Shown here: positions 13,368 to 23,751 of the stretch, one piece after another | Position numbering within the stretch: position 1 is the stretch's first letter | How the letters are laid out: every line of letters starts with the position of its first letter | NCBI GenBank assembly: GCA_008477525.1 | Contig: SPDT01000011.1 | Span: 62,001 to 126,000 of the forward strand | DNA: 64,000 nucleotides | Source: Hypomyces perniciosus | Lineage: Eukaryota > Ascomycota > Sordariomycetes > Hypocreales > Hypocreaceae | Direction: 5' to 3' | Program-made: the position numbers and the translations under genes | The notes under the pieces: model-generated | Seen by the model: the letters and a program-made list of their open reading frames with translations, nothing else | Told to the model about the DNA's origin: nothing | The model's database searches: none

Positions 13368-14009
13368 ATGTGGTTTTATGAGCTCGGAATATCGCTCATT
13401 CTTCTATTCAATTTATTTCCTACTTCCAATGCAGCCTACTGGGTTCCGCATCTTAACGAGACAGTCTCTGGACTGGTTCCATTTCTTGGCAACTCAATTC
13501 TGACAAGTTTCAAGGATGAAAACCCCGAGGTAAATGATATTAATAGCATTTGGGCTGGAAATACGTACAATGTGCGATATATAACGTCTGTCCCGGCCCC
13601 TGCTTCATGGCTAGTTACGGCGAGCGATACATTTCTTGTTATACCAGCCACAGAAATACCGTCTACAACCACTACAAATGATAAAATCGTGAATTCTGCT
13701 ATCACCACCACATCTGCAATGGTCACAGGAATAATCTATAATACACCAGACACCAAGAACAATACCAAGTGTCGAAATACAACGTCGGTATCTGGAGCCG
13801 AGGAAAGTATTCAAAATCAATACGCAGGTCTGTTTTGCAAAGAAATCTTCATAAAAAATGTCGTCAGTGGTTATGGCCATTCATACGCCTACTATTCGTA
13901 TAGTATCTGGCATATTGACGGATGTTCGGAGCAGAGCAGTGAATGGATATGCTATAATACAATGAAAGAGCTTTTTAGAGAATGTAAGGCCGTGCATCCG
14001 TTGCCATGA
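13368..14009 (+). CDS. small secreted protein, unrecognised
   Basis: The frame is open from 13248. The ATG at 13368 is chosen because it is followed directly by a signal peptide (MWFYELGISLILLFNLFPTS, cleavage after the Ala that follows), giving about 213 residues. The mature part is Thr/Ser/Asn-rich in the middle, with several N-glycosylation sequons, and it ends with six cysteines (C-x..FCKEIF..DGC..WIC..EC). This fits a secreted or wall-associated fungal protein stabilised by disulfides. No family was recognised. An effector or adhesin-like role is only a guess. Confidence 0.55.
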   Translation: MWFYELGISLILLFNLFPTSNAAYWVPHLNETVSGLVPFLGNSILTSFKDENPEVNDINSIWAGNTYNVRYITSVPAPASWLVTASDTFLVIPATEIPSTTTTNDKIVNSAITTTSAMVTGIIYNTPDTKNNTKCRNTTSVSGAEESIQNQYAGLFCKEIFIKNVVSGYGHSYAYYSYSIWHIDGCSEQSSEWICYNTMKELFRECKAVHPLP

Positions 14010-14117
14010 CCTCTGCATCTCTTACTAATTAAAACGATAGGTCCCGACGGAGGCAGTAAAACGGTTGGATGCGTGACATACGAGTACTTCTATAAGTGAA
14101 AGCTCGTGTACTTCGTA

Positions 14118-14213
14118 GTCGGCAGCCATCTCACTCGATAGGGATCAAATGGCACCTGAATTCCATATCTGTTTTTGATGATGTCTTGGGACCATCGTCC
14201 CCATTACTGATAG
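14118..14213. repeat. diverged duplicate of 14583-14690
   Basis: This block and 14583-14690 share the order GATAGGG/TCAAAT/GCACCT/AATTCC/TCTGTT and a final CTGATAGT, with scattered substitutions. The two direct copies bracket the LTR-like/tRNA-like block, so they may be internal repeats of one element. Confidence 0.5.
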
Positions 14214-14298
14214 TGTCAAGTTAACCGCTACGGCAAAAGTGTAGGCCTACTGTACTACACAGTAGTAGTTTAAATGGGATTATATACCTTACTCGACA
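14214..14298 (-). repeat. 85-bp LTR-like repeat, copy B
   Basis: TGTC...GACA ends and the same core words as copy A are present. On the minus strand the block is preceded by a GAGGGGGTG purine tract, as expected for a polypurine tract before a 3' LTR. No 5-bp flanking duplication was found, in agreement with this being one end of a longer element rather than a solo copy. Confidence 0.65.
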
Positions 14299-14520
14299 CA
14301 CCCCCTCAGGGAACCAAGCTTCTCTTAACTCCCTGGAACAGCCAGCGATAATATAACCCGGCAGCCTATTCCAGGCGGGAGCTTTCTCTCCAACCGCCTC
14401 TTTGAACATTCTGGGGCCCTTTCTCTTAATATTTTAGTTCCGTAAGAACCCGCAAACACCGGAATCGAACCCAATCTCTTAGCAGCGTGAGTTTCAGGCA
14501 TCGGCTAAACCCCGGAGACC
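14299..14520 (-). repeat. tRNA-like (pol III promoter) repeat, SINE candidate
   Basis: The minus strand holds a perfect B-box word GGTTCGATTCC (14471-14461) and, about 26 nt upstream, an A-box-like TTAGCCGATGCC (14508-14497). A clean acceptor stem and T-stem could not be formed, so this is not called a tRNA gene. Position next to the LTR-like copy B suggests a composite non-coding retroelement such as a tRNA-derived SINE. Confidence 0.45.
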
Positions 14521-14582
14521 CGGGAAGTCTTAGCGTCAACCTCCCGGGCTCATTACTAACTGTCGCGAAAAGCGGGTCGTGT

Positions 14583-14690
14583 AGTCCCGTCATCACTTGC
14601 GGATAGGGGTCAAATAGCACCTCAATTCCCTCTCTGTTATGCTCTCTTGCTGATGTTTGTCGAACTATCTGGCCGATCGCTGATAGTTTC
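14583..14690. repeat. diverged duplicate of 14118-14213
   Basis: Direct repeat partner of the block at 14118-14213. Differences are single substitutions plus a short insertion around GCTCTCTTGCTG. Confidence 0.5.
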
Positions 14691-14845
14691 CCGGCCAGCC
14701 GATTTATAGTGCTAGAAGAACGCGACGCGTTCTTCTTCTCCACTCTCATAGTTCCTCCTTGTGTCTCCGTGTTATCTTCAACCGACTTTTCCCACCAATC
14801 CACGTTATCCGACAGAAGGATACTGCACAGGAGAATTTTACGCAT

Positions 14846-15973
14846 GTCAACAACAACAACAACAGCAAGTATCTTCTGCTTGGCCTCAATAGAATGAAGT
14901 GAGCACGGGGATGGTCAAATTTGAGGCCCCCCTAGTAGCAAGTTTGCCAAGACGCCTTGGAGCGAAATGCCATACCCACATTCATCATAATGTTGTTGTT
15001 ATTTGCAATTAACGTGGTACAGCGCAAAGGCTGCCAATCCCGTCAGGGCAAAACCAGATAAGGTAAGGCATCCAAAGCGGCACAGTAGCACCTAAAGGGC
15101 TATCAGTCTTTGGATCCAGCAATCAGTTGAGGCCGTACGCGAGGCGACTCTGCTGATGCCCCCGTCGAGCAATCAGCTCAAAGCGCGCCAGCATGTACGG
15201 AGTACTCTGCACAACAACAAATTTGCCGCAGAAAGCGACGCTGAAAGCACAGGGTCCAAGCTCTGGCAGCGGAGATGATTCGTGACAGCGAACCGTATTC
15301 TTCGCGTGACTCAAACAATTAACACTAATATAACCACTACCGAACAGATAGCTGAAGCAGTAGAAAGACTTCATCAAGCAGAGATTTTTCTCGTTAAGGA
15401 AATACTAAGCTAAATATCGGAGGATGAATCATTATTATAGATAGTGACATTAAAATGTGTCTTAATGGTTAGGAGAGTGGGAAAGTTGGGTAAAACTTGT
15501 AAATTAAATTGTGTTTTTGAAGACTCACATGTCATGAGGATCATTGTTTCTCTCCTTCAGAAAGGCGGAAGCGTGATGTGACGGTATCAATTGATTCTTG
15601 TACTCACTACACCATAATAACGACAATGGCCTTCTGTTAATTACTACCTCATGCATGGCCTCCTCTGGGCATGTAAGATCTTGTAAATGTGGCATAAAAG
15701 TTGGTATTATGTATGTTAGGCGCTAGAATATTCTTCTAGATCTCCGCATAATGAAAACGGTAGCAAGGCACAGCATCCGCATTTTGGGTGACGATCTCGT
15801 CGAGGATCACCATGATTAGGTGAGACCCTAGTCGGAACATAAAAGCAAAGTGATGGCTTTAGATAATGCGATACATAGATCTTCTTTTCCCTCCCGCTGC
15901 GGTGCAAGATGACGACAAGGAGGCCTCAAAGTTATCCCCCTGACCCTGTCAATTCCATTGCTACCAAAGCTCT
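14846..15973. other. intergenic stretch
   Basis: A CAACAACAAC microsatellite lies at about 14848-14870 and a TACGGAGTA 9-mer at 15196-15204. No coding sequence could be supported. Confidence 0.45.
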
Positions 15974-16222
15974 TTAGCTATAAGGACATCCAGGAGTTCC
16001 ATAAACACCACCTCTAGTCCAAAGCAAGACATCAACCAACCACCAAAGACCCAAGCCCCCCAAAGAAAATAGCTTGGAGAAGGCCAAATAAAAATGATGA
16101 GCATAAAATTGATCTAATCCGATGGGGCCAAAAAAGACTGCAAGACGTAGTGCTACTCGTTCTTGACTATAGCACTTATGCCATAAATTTTCATCTTCAA
16201 TGACGATAGGCGCATCTCCCAA
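15974..16222 (-). CDS. TM2-domain membrane protein (C-terminal half of a split gene)
   Basis: The 82-residue product contains a TM2 domain: a first membrane helix LRLAVFFGPIGLDQFYAHHF, then a second helix with the family's GGLGLWWLVD signature, ending in GGVYGTPGCP. The ORF immediately upstream (16454-16227) has one membrane helix and sits only 4 nt away in another frame. Together they would form one protein of about 160 residues with three helices, an arrangement known from fungal TM2 proteins. One single-base shift near 16227-16240 would join them. Function of fungal TM2 proteins is unknown. The domain call is firm; whether the half-gene is expressed alone is not. Confidence 0.75.
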   Translation of the reverse strand: MGDAPIVIEDENLWHKCYSQERVALRLAVFFGPIGLDQFYAHHFYLAFSKLFSLGGLGLWWLVDVLLWTRGGVYGTPGCPYS

Positions 16223-16226
16223 GCCT

Positions 16227-16454
16227 TCAATTATATTCGTCTCTAATATCCGTTAACAGGTGAAAAACAATCCGTAATGCCCGGGATGACTTGCCGTAAT
16301 GGAAGTAAATGATTGCTGTACTCAACAAGATAATCAACAAGTAGCATAAAACTGCCCATCGCCACCATTTACCACCTGCCCTGATTGCTTTTGTGATGTG
16401 GTCCTTAAAAGAGAAAAGAATATGCACTACGTTGATGCGTCGGGTATAGGCCAT
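16227..16454 (-). CDS. N-terminal half of the split TM2-domain gene
   Basis: It starts MAYTRRINVVHILFSFKDH and carries one clear membrane helix (WAVLCYLLIILLSTAIIYF) before a TGA at 16229-16227. The reading is coherent with the neighbouring TM2 segment, and no GT...AG intron could bridge the frame change, so a one-base deletion or insertion is the simplest explanation. It was not recognised independently of its neighbour. Confidence 0.55.
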   Translation of the reverse strand: MAYTRRINVVHILFSFKDHITKAIRAGGKWWRWAVLCYLLIILLSTAIIYFHYGKSSRALRIVFHLLTDIRDEYN

Positions 16455-17299
16455 GATGATTTCTTTGCTTTAAGCCAAGGGGATTTTGAGAAAACCTCGC
16501 CCTTTGGGATACACCCCAGAACGCCACAGATGGATTGGGGTGGAACACTGACGGGTACATCATTGATTTGAGCAGGCTCTGTGAACTACTGGCTAGTATT
16601 ACATACCTAAATGAGTATCATAGTGTTGGTTTTATACTTAGTTGATTCTGGGGTCTCAATCGTGATCCATTTGGAGCGAAATCTGTTTCCTTTCAAATAA
16701 ACTCTTGCAGTTGAAGTGCATGGACGTGTCTCTTGCAGTGCTTATTACTGTTTGTGCACACATACCATAATTGGCCGGATTTATTTATGGGGCTATTGTA
16801 ATGGCCAATTCCGACGGTAGTACGGAGTATCTACATGCCGCAAGGATCACATATGTTAGTTTAGTCCACTACAAACAACACATAGCAAGAGCAGCAACTA
16901 AAGGTCTCGAAGTGGCGATAGGCCGTCCGAGCGACAATACGATACGCGATGGCCACAGGCCGACTTGATGAACAGAGATAAACCGCAGGGGATAAGCCCC
17001 GCCCCTTCACCTTTACTAAAATTTATTAGCTTTAACCAACTACACAAAACACCTCGTGCCATAGATAGCAGGTGCTGATTCAGTAGCTAAAGATAGGACA
17101 CTGAACACTTGGAGAAACAGTCTTCAAGTTAGCTTGCTACGTACTAACCCCACGAGACCCCGCAGAGAAGCGACACATGAGCAGGAAAGAGCAGATAGTG
17201 GACATCGGAAGGGCTTGGCGGAGACTATGACAAAGCTTGAGAAATGTGTATGTAATATATTAATAGTGCCCTTTCAGCTTATTATGGGGCGTAATAGAC
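16455..17299. other. intergenic stretch
   Basis: Contains a short local inverted pair ATTGGCC/GGCCAAT (16771-16809) and a TACGGAGTA 9-mer at 16821-16829. No gene supported. Confidence 0.4.
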
Positions 17300-18226
17300 T
17301 TGTGTGTGTGCGTGTGTACTGGTACTGGTAGTCCGTGCTCAGAAATCTCAGTGTGTATGGTGGTGTCGCGCAACGCGTTCGCATAGTCAGTCTGAAGAAA
17401 AAAGTGGGATCCACAGAGATCCAACAGAGTGTCCGTTTTCAGCCTTAGTGCAAGGAGCCTTCGGAGCCTTAAGAACACGTAACGCCACAAAGGAACCTCC
17501 CTCTTCGCTAGAATGGGAATTCCAGCTACTTGATGATTGCCAAGGGCTGTAGAGATAGCACCACAGGCGGATTTGTCCGTCTGCCTTATGGGCGAGTTGT
17601 AGACAACTTCTGGCTTGTCCACATGTGGAAAATTAGGACCAAAAAGTCCAGGACTATTCTTTGGGCTTTTTTTTTTCGGTAGTGACCATCTGAGTAGTGA
17701 ATCGTGAATCTGAAGAAAGTCGCGGTGCCCATCCAAGACTCCCAGAATCCAGTGAAATGCTCCCTCAATGAATATCGGTTGTACTGTATTATCTTCGACC
17801 GAGGAGCCAAAGTTTTAAGGTGACAGAGAGAGAGAGTGCCTGAGCTCTGGGAATCAATGACATCAATTTCCTCCCCCGCAACATTTTCGAGAATCCTTAA
17901 TGCATTGTTCACAACGGCGTCGTTTAGGAGACCCTGGAGATCCCTGAGACAGCTTAAATTTTCATCGCTGACCGAATAGCGATATTTCAAGTAGCTCCAT
18001 GGTCATCGTCATCTGATAATGTAATGGCATGGCAATCGGGCGATGACTGCCTCGGCGCTTTGGTATCCTCGGGCTTTGGGCTCTCCCGTGTCCTACAGCT
18101 CGCCAGCCTGCACCCTGTCGGCGCCAGCTTAGCGACGCACCACTGCGATGACGGCTTGTTTGATAAATCGATGCTGCTGCAGTACGGAGTACGTGGAACT
18201 AAGTGAGGTGTCGGGTCCTTCCTCAT
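17300..18226 (-). pseudogene. C48 (Ulp1-like) cysteine protease, frameshifted
   Basis: The minus strand shows a Ulp1-type core in shifting frames. A low-complexity region ending in an SDDDDH acidic patch (about 18010) is followed by LQGLLNDAVVNNAL, corresponding to the WLND element, then AFHWILGVLDGHRDFLQIHDS with the catalytic His and Asp, and finally IRQTDKSACGA with the catalytic Cys in the usual (Q)TD-x3-CG setting. At least two frame changes separate these, one near 17800 and one near 17990. An A10 run at about 17666-17675 marks a third possible slip. All three catalytic residues survive. Such domains cleave SUMO or related conjugates and in fungi are common in transposon-linked or highly duplicated genes. 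Confidence 0.7.
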
Positions 18227-19770
18227 CTCCTACTTCACTCGATGTATCGCTCTTTCGACTGATTGGTGGATGAGGTGATGCAGATTTGCCAGTACTCCGT
18301 ACAAGGCGACAGAGATACATCAAGAAGTTGGGGATATCCCCAAATCGGTCCACCTGGCGCACTTGCTCGTCAGGAGGCACGACGAGAACGGAGTAGTATA
18401 ACCTTGGTTTGTCGGAGAATGAGTTCTACTTCACGTATGCAGAGTGACTGGGCCGATATCCAGAAAGGAATACGGAGATGCGATGCGTCAATGATGTCGG
18501 ACTGGAACTAGACACCGTAAAAATATTCTCGGATCATCTTCCCTTCTCTAGAAATACATACAGTATATGCCTCTATATAGATTGATGATAGGCAGCTGTA
18601 GGATTGACGACAGCAGGATCGGCCACACCGGTAAATAATGCCATTTGTACCTCTAAAAGCTCACACTTGACATCATTAACGGCAAGCCTGAGTCCATTAA
18701 CCTCGCGCGTGAGATTAGTCATGCTGTCTCCAAGTCAGCAAAATTCATAATGCCAGGGTGAACACCTACATCTCTTGAGTCTGACCGGCCCTCCACCCCA
18801 ATTTTGTTAGCTCTATAGATCTATATAGATAGGTCTTAGATACATACATATGCTGAATATAACTAAGCCTTCGACGCCAATACGTTAGTTCATAGGTGCA
18901 TATCACTGGATTATACACTCACATCTCAAGTACAGCTTCATTTGGTTCCAAACCGCTATATATATGGTAATCGATTAGTCAACGATGAATGCTTGTCTCC
19001 TCGGTGATGACTGACGCGTCGTCTTGGCCATTGTTCACACGACTGTTGTTCATTGGCCTTTAATTTTCATTAGTCAAACAAGACCAGATGGAGCGGGTGG
19101 TTGCACAAACATCGAACTCTCCACATGTCCAAATTGGCTTGGCGCCAAGCGCGCTGCAGTTTGAGTGTAGGCAGCGCTTAACATTGGCCGGCGTGGAGCC
19201 AGAGCGGCGTTCCGGCGTCTGCCTACAATCGCTGGAGGCGATGGTATCTGGGGCAGCTGCCCTGCGAACCGCTTTGTCGCTTGTGAGTCTTGGAGCATTT
19301 CAGTTGTACAAAAAGTCTCGGTGACTCGATTAATGAAATAGAAAAGTGATGGCTGCATATGCTGAAGAACATTTCTTCTCTCTTTTATACCTTGAACCAA
19401 AACCCGACAGTATGGTTGAGCTAGGGAATCCTCAGACCTTCTTCCCAAGCACAACCAACAGCAATATGACGGCCCACAGAATGTGTGATCAATCGTCAAA
19501 TTGTACATTGACGTATTCTAGACAGAGAGGAACATAGTCAAATATCTTCGTATACCAAGCACGAACGCACAAGGCCATATCTGAATAATCTGTTACTGCA
19601 GCGTGAATTGAACAGAAGCTCAACCTGTCTAGAATGAGAAACTCGACTGATTATTGGCCTCACCAGGATCGAAACGAAAAGTTTGAGCCACTATAACACT
19701 GTTTAGGAAACGGTCCGGTTAGGCCGGGACTGGATCCCTATTCGAGCTGATCTGGGAAAATAGACTAAGT

Positions 19771-19847
19771 GTGCACGAAGGAGGCGTGTGCATCACGATG
19801 GGGTCAATCTATTGGGACCAGCAAGAATTGCTGATTGATGTGTGTTT
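19771..19847 (+). repeat. dispersed repeat, copy 1
   Basis: About 77 bp match 40150-40226 in the same orientation, sharing GCGAAGGAGGCGTGT-like and AGCAAGAATTRCTGATTGATGTG words. Most differences are transitions, so the copies may have suffered cytosine-to-thymine type mutation. Probably the end of an older transposable element. Confidence 0.65.
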
Positions 19848-21516
19848 CCGATGGCTTTTCCTCCCTGACCCCTTTTTCCTCGTGTGGGTCATTTCTTGCT
19901 ATTTCCACACCAACTTTGGGATGCACGCGGCATACGCCCCTGTTACATAAACCTCTATCCAACATGTTGCTATATTGTGTTGGTCACTATCCCTGCAAGT
20001 GACCCTACAGCACACGCAAAGTGACAATGCAGCAGCTGGAATAATTAGCCTCGCTCCTTCACCTCATCACACCGTACTCGTACTCGTACGTTGGGATATT
20101 ACCTGTTCACCGCCGTTGTTGTAGAGATCAGCTTTTCTTTGTAAGCCCGGAACCTTGGCCGCACAGCCACAAAGCAACCAACACATATTACTGGGTATGT
20201 ACTCCATACGGAGCATGGTCATATTTATAAGTAGATGCACGCTAGTGCGTTGTGTTGTGCGTACTATATAACAGCTTCACAACCAGTCGTTTCTTCAAGC
20301 AGTGCCTCCCCTCAACAAAGTAGTGAAAGTAAAAGCTGTCATCATCCCGTTTACTTTTGTCCTCAGCGGCCATGAGCTAACGGCGTGGTGTTTTGGCTAG
20401 GCAGCTGCGGATGCCCGTCGCTTTTCTTTCGACATGGAATTCCGGCAGCACGGCAACGAAATGCGCTCGGTCGTACCAAAGGAATATAGGGGACCAACAA
20501 ATCGCTCGATTCCCAGCATCCTCTGCCCAACAACTTCTGTGTTCTAACATTAGGGGGGATATCGTTGGTTCTTAGAAATCGCACCCCACTTGGCAACCCT
20601 GGTTGGCTGTTTGTCAGGGCGTCCGCTGTGATATTGTAGGAACGGAGCAATTTGTAGTGCCGACTGATGTGAGGGACCAAAACCCGACAAGCCAGTGAAT
20701 CTTGTGATGTCAAAGGGTTAATGAAGCACAATCTTGTCTCTACACTGCACAACACCTAGTAAAGAAGCCATTCACGGTACGTACGCCAATCGTGACCACG
20801 TTTTGATCCCCTTTAACACTTTCATAATAAACCAGGGCGGCCATCTAGAATGTTGGTGTCCCGGTGGTGTATTGCTCATCGTACATACCAAATTATTTCT
20901 AGCCACCAAGAGAGTTAGTGGAAGGGCTATTTGGATGTCAGGCATAGTGGCGATGTACATGGTCGGTAGAATTTTTTTTATTACTATTGCTTTTATCTTA
21001 GAGGAGATAGGCAAGATAGGACACACTGCACCAAGCGTGACCAGGGACGGCAACGGGTGCCAGGAATTACATCATAATGTTTCTTCACTTTGCTATGTAT
21101 GTATCTTGCATGTCGATTTTTCGGTTAGAAGTAAAGCCTGAATCTACTTATGTTTGGAACTGGTTGGCTATGTACAGTTACGAGCATAAACGGCTTCCTC
21201 TTCAGTTATACTGTTGAAAGAGGCTAGGTATGGAGTATTCTAACATGCGTTGTCCTATATACTTATTGGTACTTAAAAATACTTCTCCAGCCGGCCCGTG
21301 TGAGTAAATAGTCACGCATTTAGGCCCAGCTATTTCATCCATTTTTGGCTTTTTTGGCCATAACTAAGTAAGTAATTGTATCCCAAAGTATCCACCATGA
21401 CCTCCAAAAAGAGAGGAAGCGGTTTATGCACATACTTAACTGTACATACCGTGCTATCATTGATTTACAATAGCCAGTACTGACTATGTGGTGTGAAGAA
21501 TCCAGAAATTGCCTCG

Positions 21517-21580
21517 TGGGAGAGCAGGAACAGGGTCAATAAGTTCCTTGCCTCGGGGTAAGCCTTGTTCCTGCTCCACC
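21517..21580. repeat. imperfect hairpin
   Basis: Left arm 21517-21535 and right arm 21562-21580 pair at about 16 of 19 positions around the word GAGCAGGAACA. Both arms are accompanied by a GCCTCG word. No gene is adjacent enough to assign a terminator role. Confidence 0.45.
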
Positions 21581-22094
21581 AAACAGCTACTTCTGGCTTA
21601 ATGAGTACATATGGACCACAGTAGTACTATGACCAATTTTCCGAACCTAAACTGACGGACGCTTGTTTCGGTCAACCCCGTATTATGTAATGTTAGGTAA
21701 ATATTAAGACTGCGTTCATAGAAGTATTGCATAGCTATGTATGTACATACATGACCTGTGCCCAGAAACTTTCCATATAGACAAATCCCGGGGACTAATT
21801 CTACCCTCTATGGAGTACACTTCTCTTGACAGAAGAGCACGTTTTTGGGTCTGCCTCATTGCCGAAGAAGTACTCCGTAGACCGATTGGTGGCCCATATT
21901 GGACAGAAGAACACAATAGTCAACAAATGGTCAATGTCCATATCTTGCCCTTTGGGGTATGTAATAATAAGAGCCAATCTAGAACCGATCTTGGTACATT
22001 ATTAGACTGCCTTCACCGTGGCCACTACGTCCATCTCTCGCGCATAGCATTAATGCCATTCCACGAAGCAACAACGTCCACTACGTCGACAACC

Positions 22095-22877
22095 ATGGAC
22101 AGGCTGAACAAAGCAGCACTTGCGCAGTTCGCTCGCCAGCCAGTCAACCCCGATATGATTTCTTACCTTGCAAGGGTGGCAGACAGTGTTGTAGCTCATG
22201 AAGACGCTGAATTACCGACGCTGAATGAGTTCATCACTCAATTGGTGGCGGTTTCCAATACCCGCGCATTGACACTCATGTCAACCCTCGTCTACTTTGC
22301 ACGTCTCAAGTCTAAGTTAAGCCCAGAAGCTCATGGCCTTCCCTCCACGCCTCATCGCATATTCCTGGCATCGCTTATCCTAGCCACCAAGTATCTTCAC
22401 GACTGTCCGCCCAAGAATAAACACTGGGTTTCCGAAAACTTGTTGATCGATTTCAGTAAAGACGAAGTCAACTCGATGGAGAAGCAGCTTATATGTATAC
22501 TTGAGTGGAATCTGAGTATTACGGAATACGATTTATACGCGGAGTTGGAGCCTTTTCTAGAACCACTAAGAGCGCGCATTACCGAGAGCCAAATGACACA
22601 GAGGGGGACAGAGAGAAGAACAAAGGCAACGAGGCCGGCAAGCTCGCAGGCATATTGGGGGCACTCAAAATCAGCACAGCCGCTCTTTAAGCGACTTCTC
22701 GCATACCCTGAGAGCTGCACTAGGCTACTTTCCAGCCGACGGCAGAATGCAGCACCATGGAGGCGGGGAGGGAATCACAATGATGGTAGTCGCCATGCGT
22801 TAAGCAGCCACTACAGAAAGAAATCTTGTACTACTCATATGCACCCGAACTACGACATGGCCACCGGCTCAGAGTAA
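22095..22877 (+). CDS. PCL-type (Pho85) cyclin
   Basis: The frame is open from 21741, but ATG 22095 (MDRLNKAALAQF) is chosen because the cyclin homology begins there. The product has about 260 residues. Conserved elements are ARQPVNPDMISYLARVAD, LPTLNEFITQLV, TLMSTLVYFARLKSKL, HRIFLASLILATKYLHD, KNKHWVSE, EVNSMEKQLICILEWNLSI and DLYAELEPFL. These follow the cyclin box of Pcl1/Pcl2 and Aspergillus PclA, which activate the kinase Pho85/PhoA and act in G1 progression and asexual development. The basic, low-complexity C-terminus is not conserved with what is usual for PclA. A TACTCCGTA 9-mer lies upstream at 21871-21879. No intron is required. Confidence 0.85.
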   Translation: MDRLNKAALAQFARQPVNPDMISYLARVADSVVAHEDAELPTLNEFITQLVAVSNTRALTLMSTLVYFARLKSKLSPEAHGLPSTPHRIFLASLILATKYLHDCPPKNKHWVSENLLIDFSKDEVNSMEKQLICILEWNLSITEYDLYAELEPFLEPLRARITESQMTQRGTERRTKATRPASSQAYWGHSKSAQPLFKRLLAYPESCTRLLSSRRQNAAPWRRGGNHNDGSRHALSSHYRKKSCTTHMHPNYDMATGSE

Positions 22878-23751
22878 TATTTAGCTCTACCTCTGCGTAA
22901 CTTTATTCTTGACAAGATCCACATCCCAAACTCCCTCCAATCAGATAGTTTACTATGCTACACGTGGCAGCGCTACAGACGACGTATTGCTCACAATATA
23001 GCATCGCGGTTTATTGTTCTACAATTCTGATATTAATAGTAGTGTTCGAAAGCGGGAAACCTCATCTGAGTGCGACGTGTATATATCGGTAAAAGCTTCC
23101 ATGCTGGGAGATGCGCCGTGTGAAGAGATAACGTTGTACCCCCGCTAAGTCGACGACGATGCGGTCCCGGGTAGGCGCACGCCAGTTTGATGCATCAACA
23201 TCACGGCGAATGCAAGGAGCAATGCCACAAACTCAGGCAGCGACGGCGAAATACTGACAAACGGCCGACCGGGTTGCCATAATGGTTATTGGTAGATTTT
23301 TTCTGAGAAATCGATGATATTAACTACCATTATCAAGGAACGCCTCCCAGTTGGCCTGAAGTCACTGGGCAGAAGATGCTGAGGTTGAATGACTAATTGG
23401 TTCAGTCTCGCCAAGATAAAAATGATGGGTTAGTCACTGTTAGCAACTCGCAGCTTCTCAGTCAAACACCACCCCGTCAACCTCTGGTGAAAGCCAAGGC
23501 CAATTAGAATGATGACGGCTTCTATTTTCGGTAATCATGGCACCAAGTGGAGACGGAGCATTCCCAGCATTCAAGGGTGATCTCCATGTGGCATTATGTG
23601 ACAGATCGTTGAGTTTAAATGTACTCTGTACACAGCCCATTGAAAAAAAAAGCCCACTGAAAAAGATGATGGCAGAGCCGTTGATTCCTGTCCTAATGAT
23701 GCATCATTGCTACTCGTTGTAAATTGATGCCTAGTACATAATAGCACTGCT
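22878..23751. other. intergenic stretch
   Basis: No ORF with domain or splice support. It holds the 3' flank of the cyclin gene and of the minus-strand coiled-coil gene. Confidence 0.4.

Larger units (their letters stand above)
18381..21740. other. long gene-poor stretch
   Basis: ORFs of up to 144 codons occur (for example 19508-19074 minus and 20734-21141 plus), but they show no domain, and overlapping ORFs of equal quality sit on the opposite strand. Recognisable content is limited to the dispersed repeat at 19771-19847 and the imperfect hairpin at 21517-21580. TACTCCGTA-type 9-mers lie in the flanks at 18183, 18293 and 21871. Confidence 0.45.

Noticed and set aside
14455..14520. tRNA gene on the minus strand
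   Set aside because: A- and B-box words exist, but the T-stem and acceptor stem do not pair, so it is called a tRNA-derived repeat instead.
14426..14845. 139-codon minus-strand ORF
   Set aside because: It overlaps the tRNA-like and duplicated repeat blocks and has no domain.
16771..16809. ATTGGCC/GGCCAAT inverted pair as transposon ends
   Set aside because: Only 7 bp, no target duplication and no related copy in the window.
19074..19508. 144-codon minus-strand ORF
   Set aside because: No domain, low-complexity Ala/Pro/Arg composition, and overlapping ORFs on the plus strand.
20363..21141. ORFs of 130-135 codons on both strands
   Set aside because: No recognisable family, no splice partner, and equal quality on opposite strands.
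22095..22877. Cyclin as a pseudogene because of its unusual C-terminus
   Set aside because: The cyclin box is complete and in frame, and PCL-type C-termini are variable.
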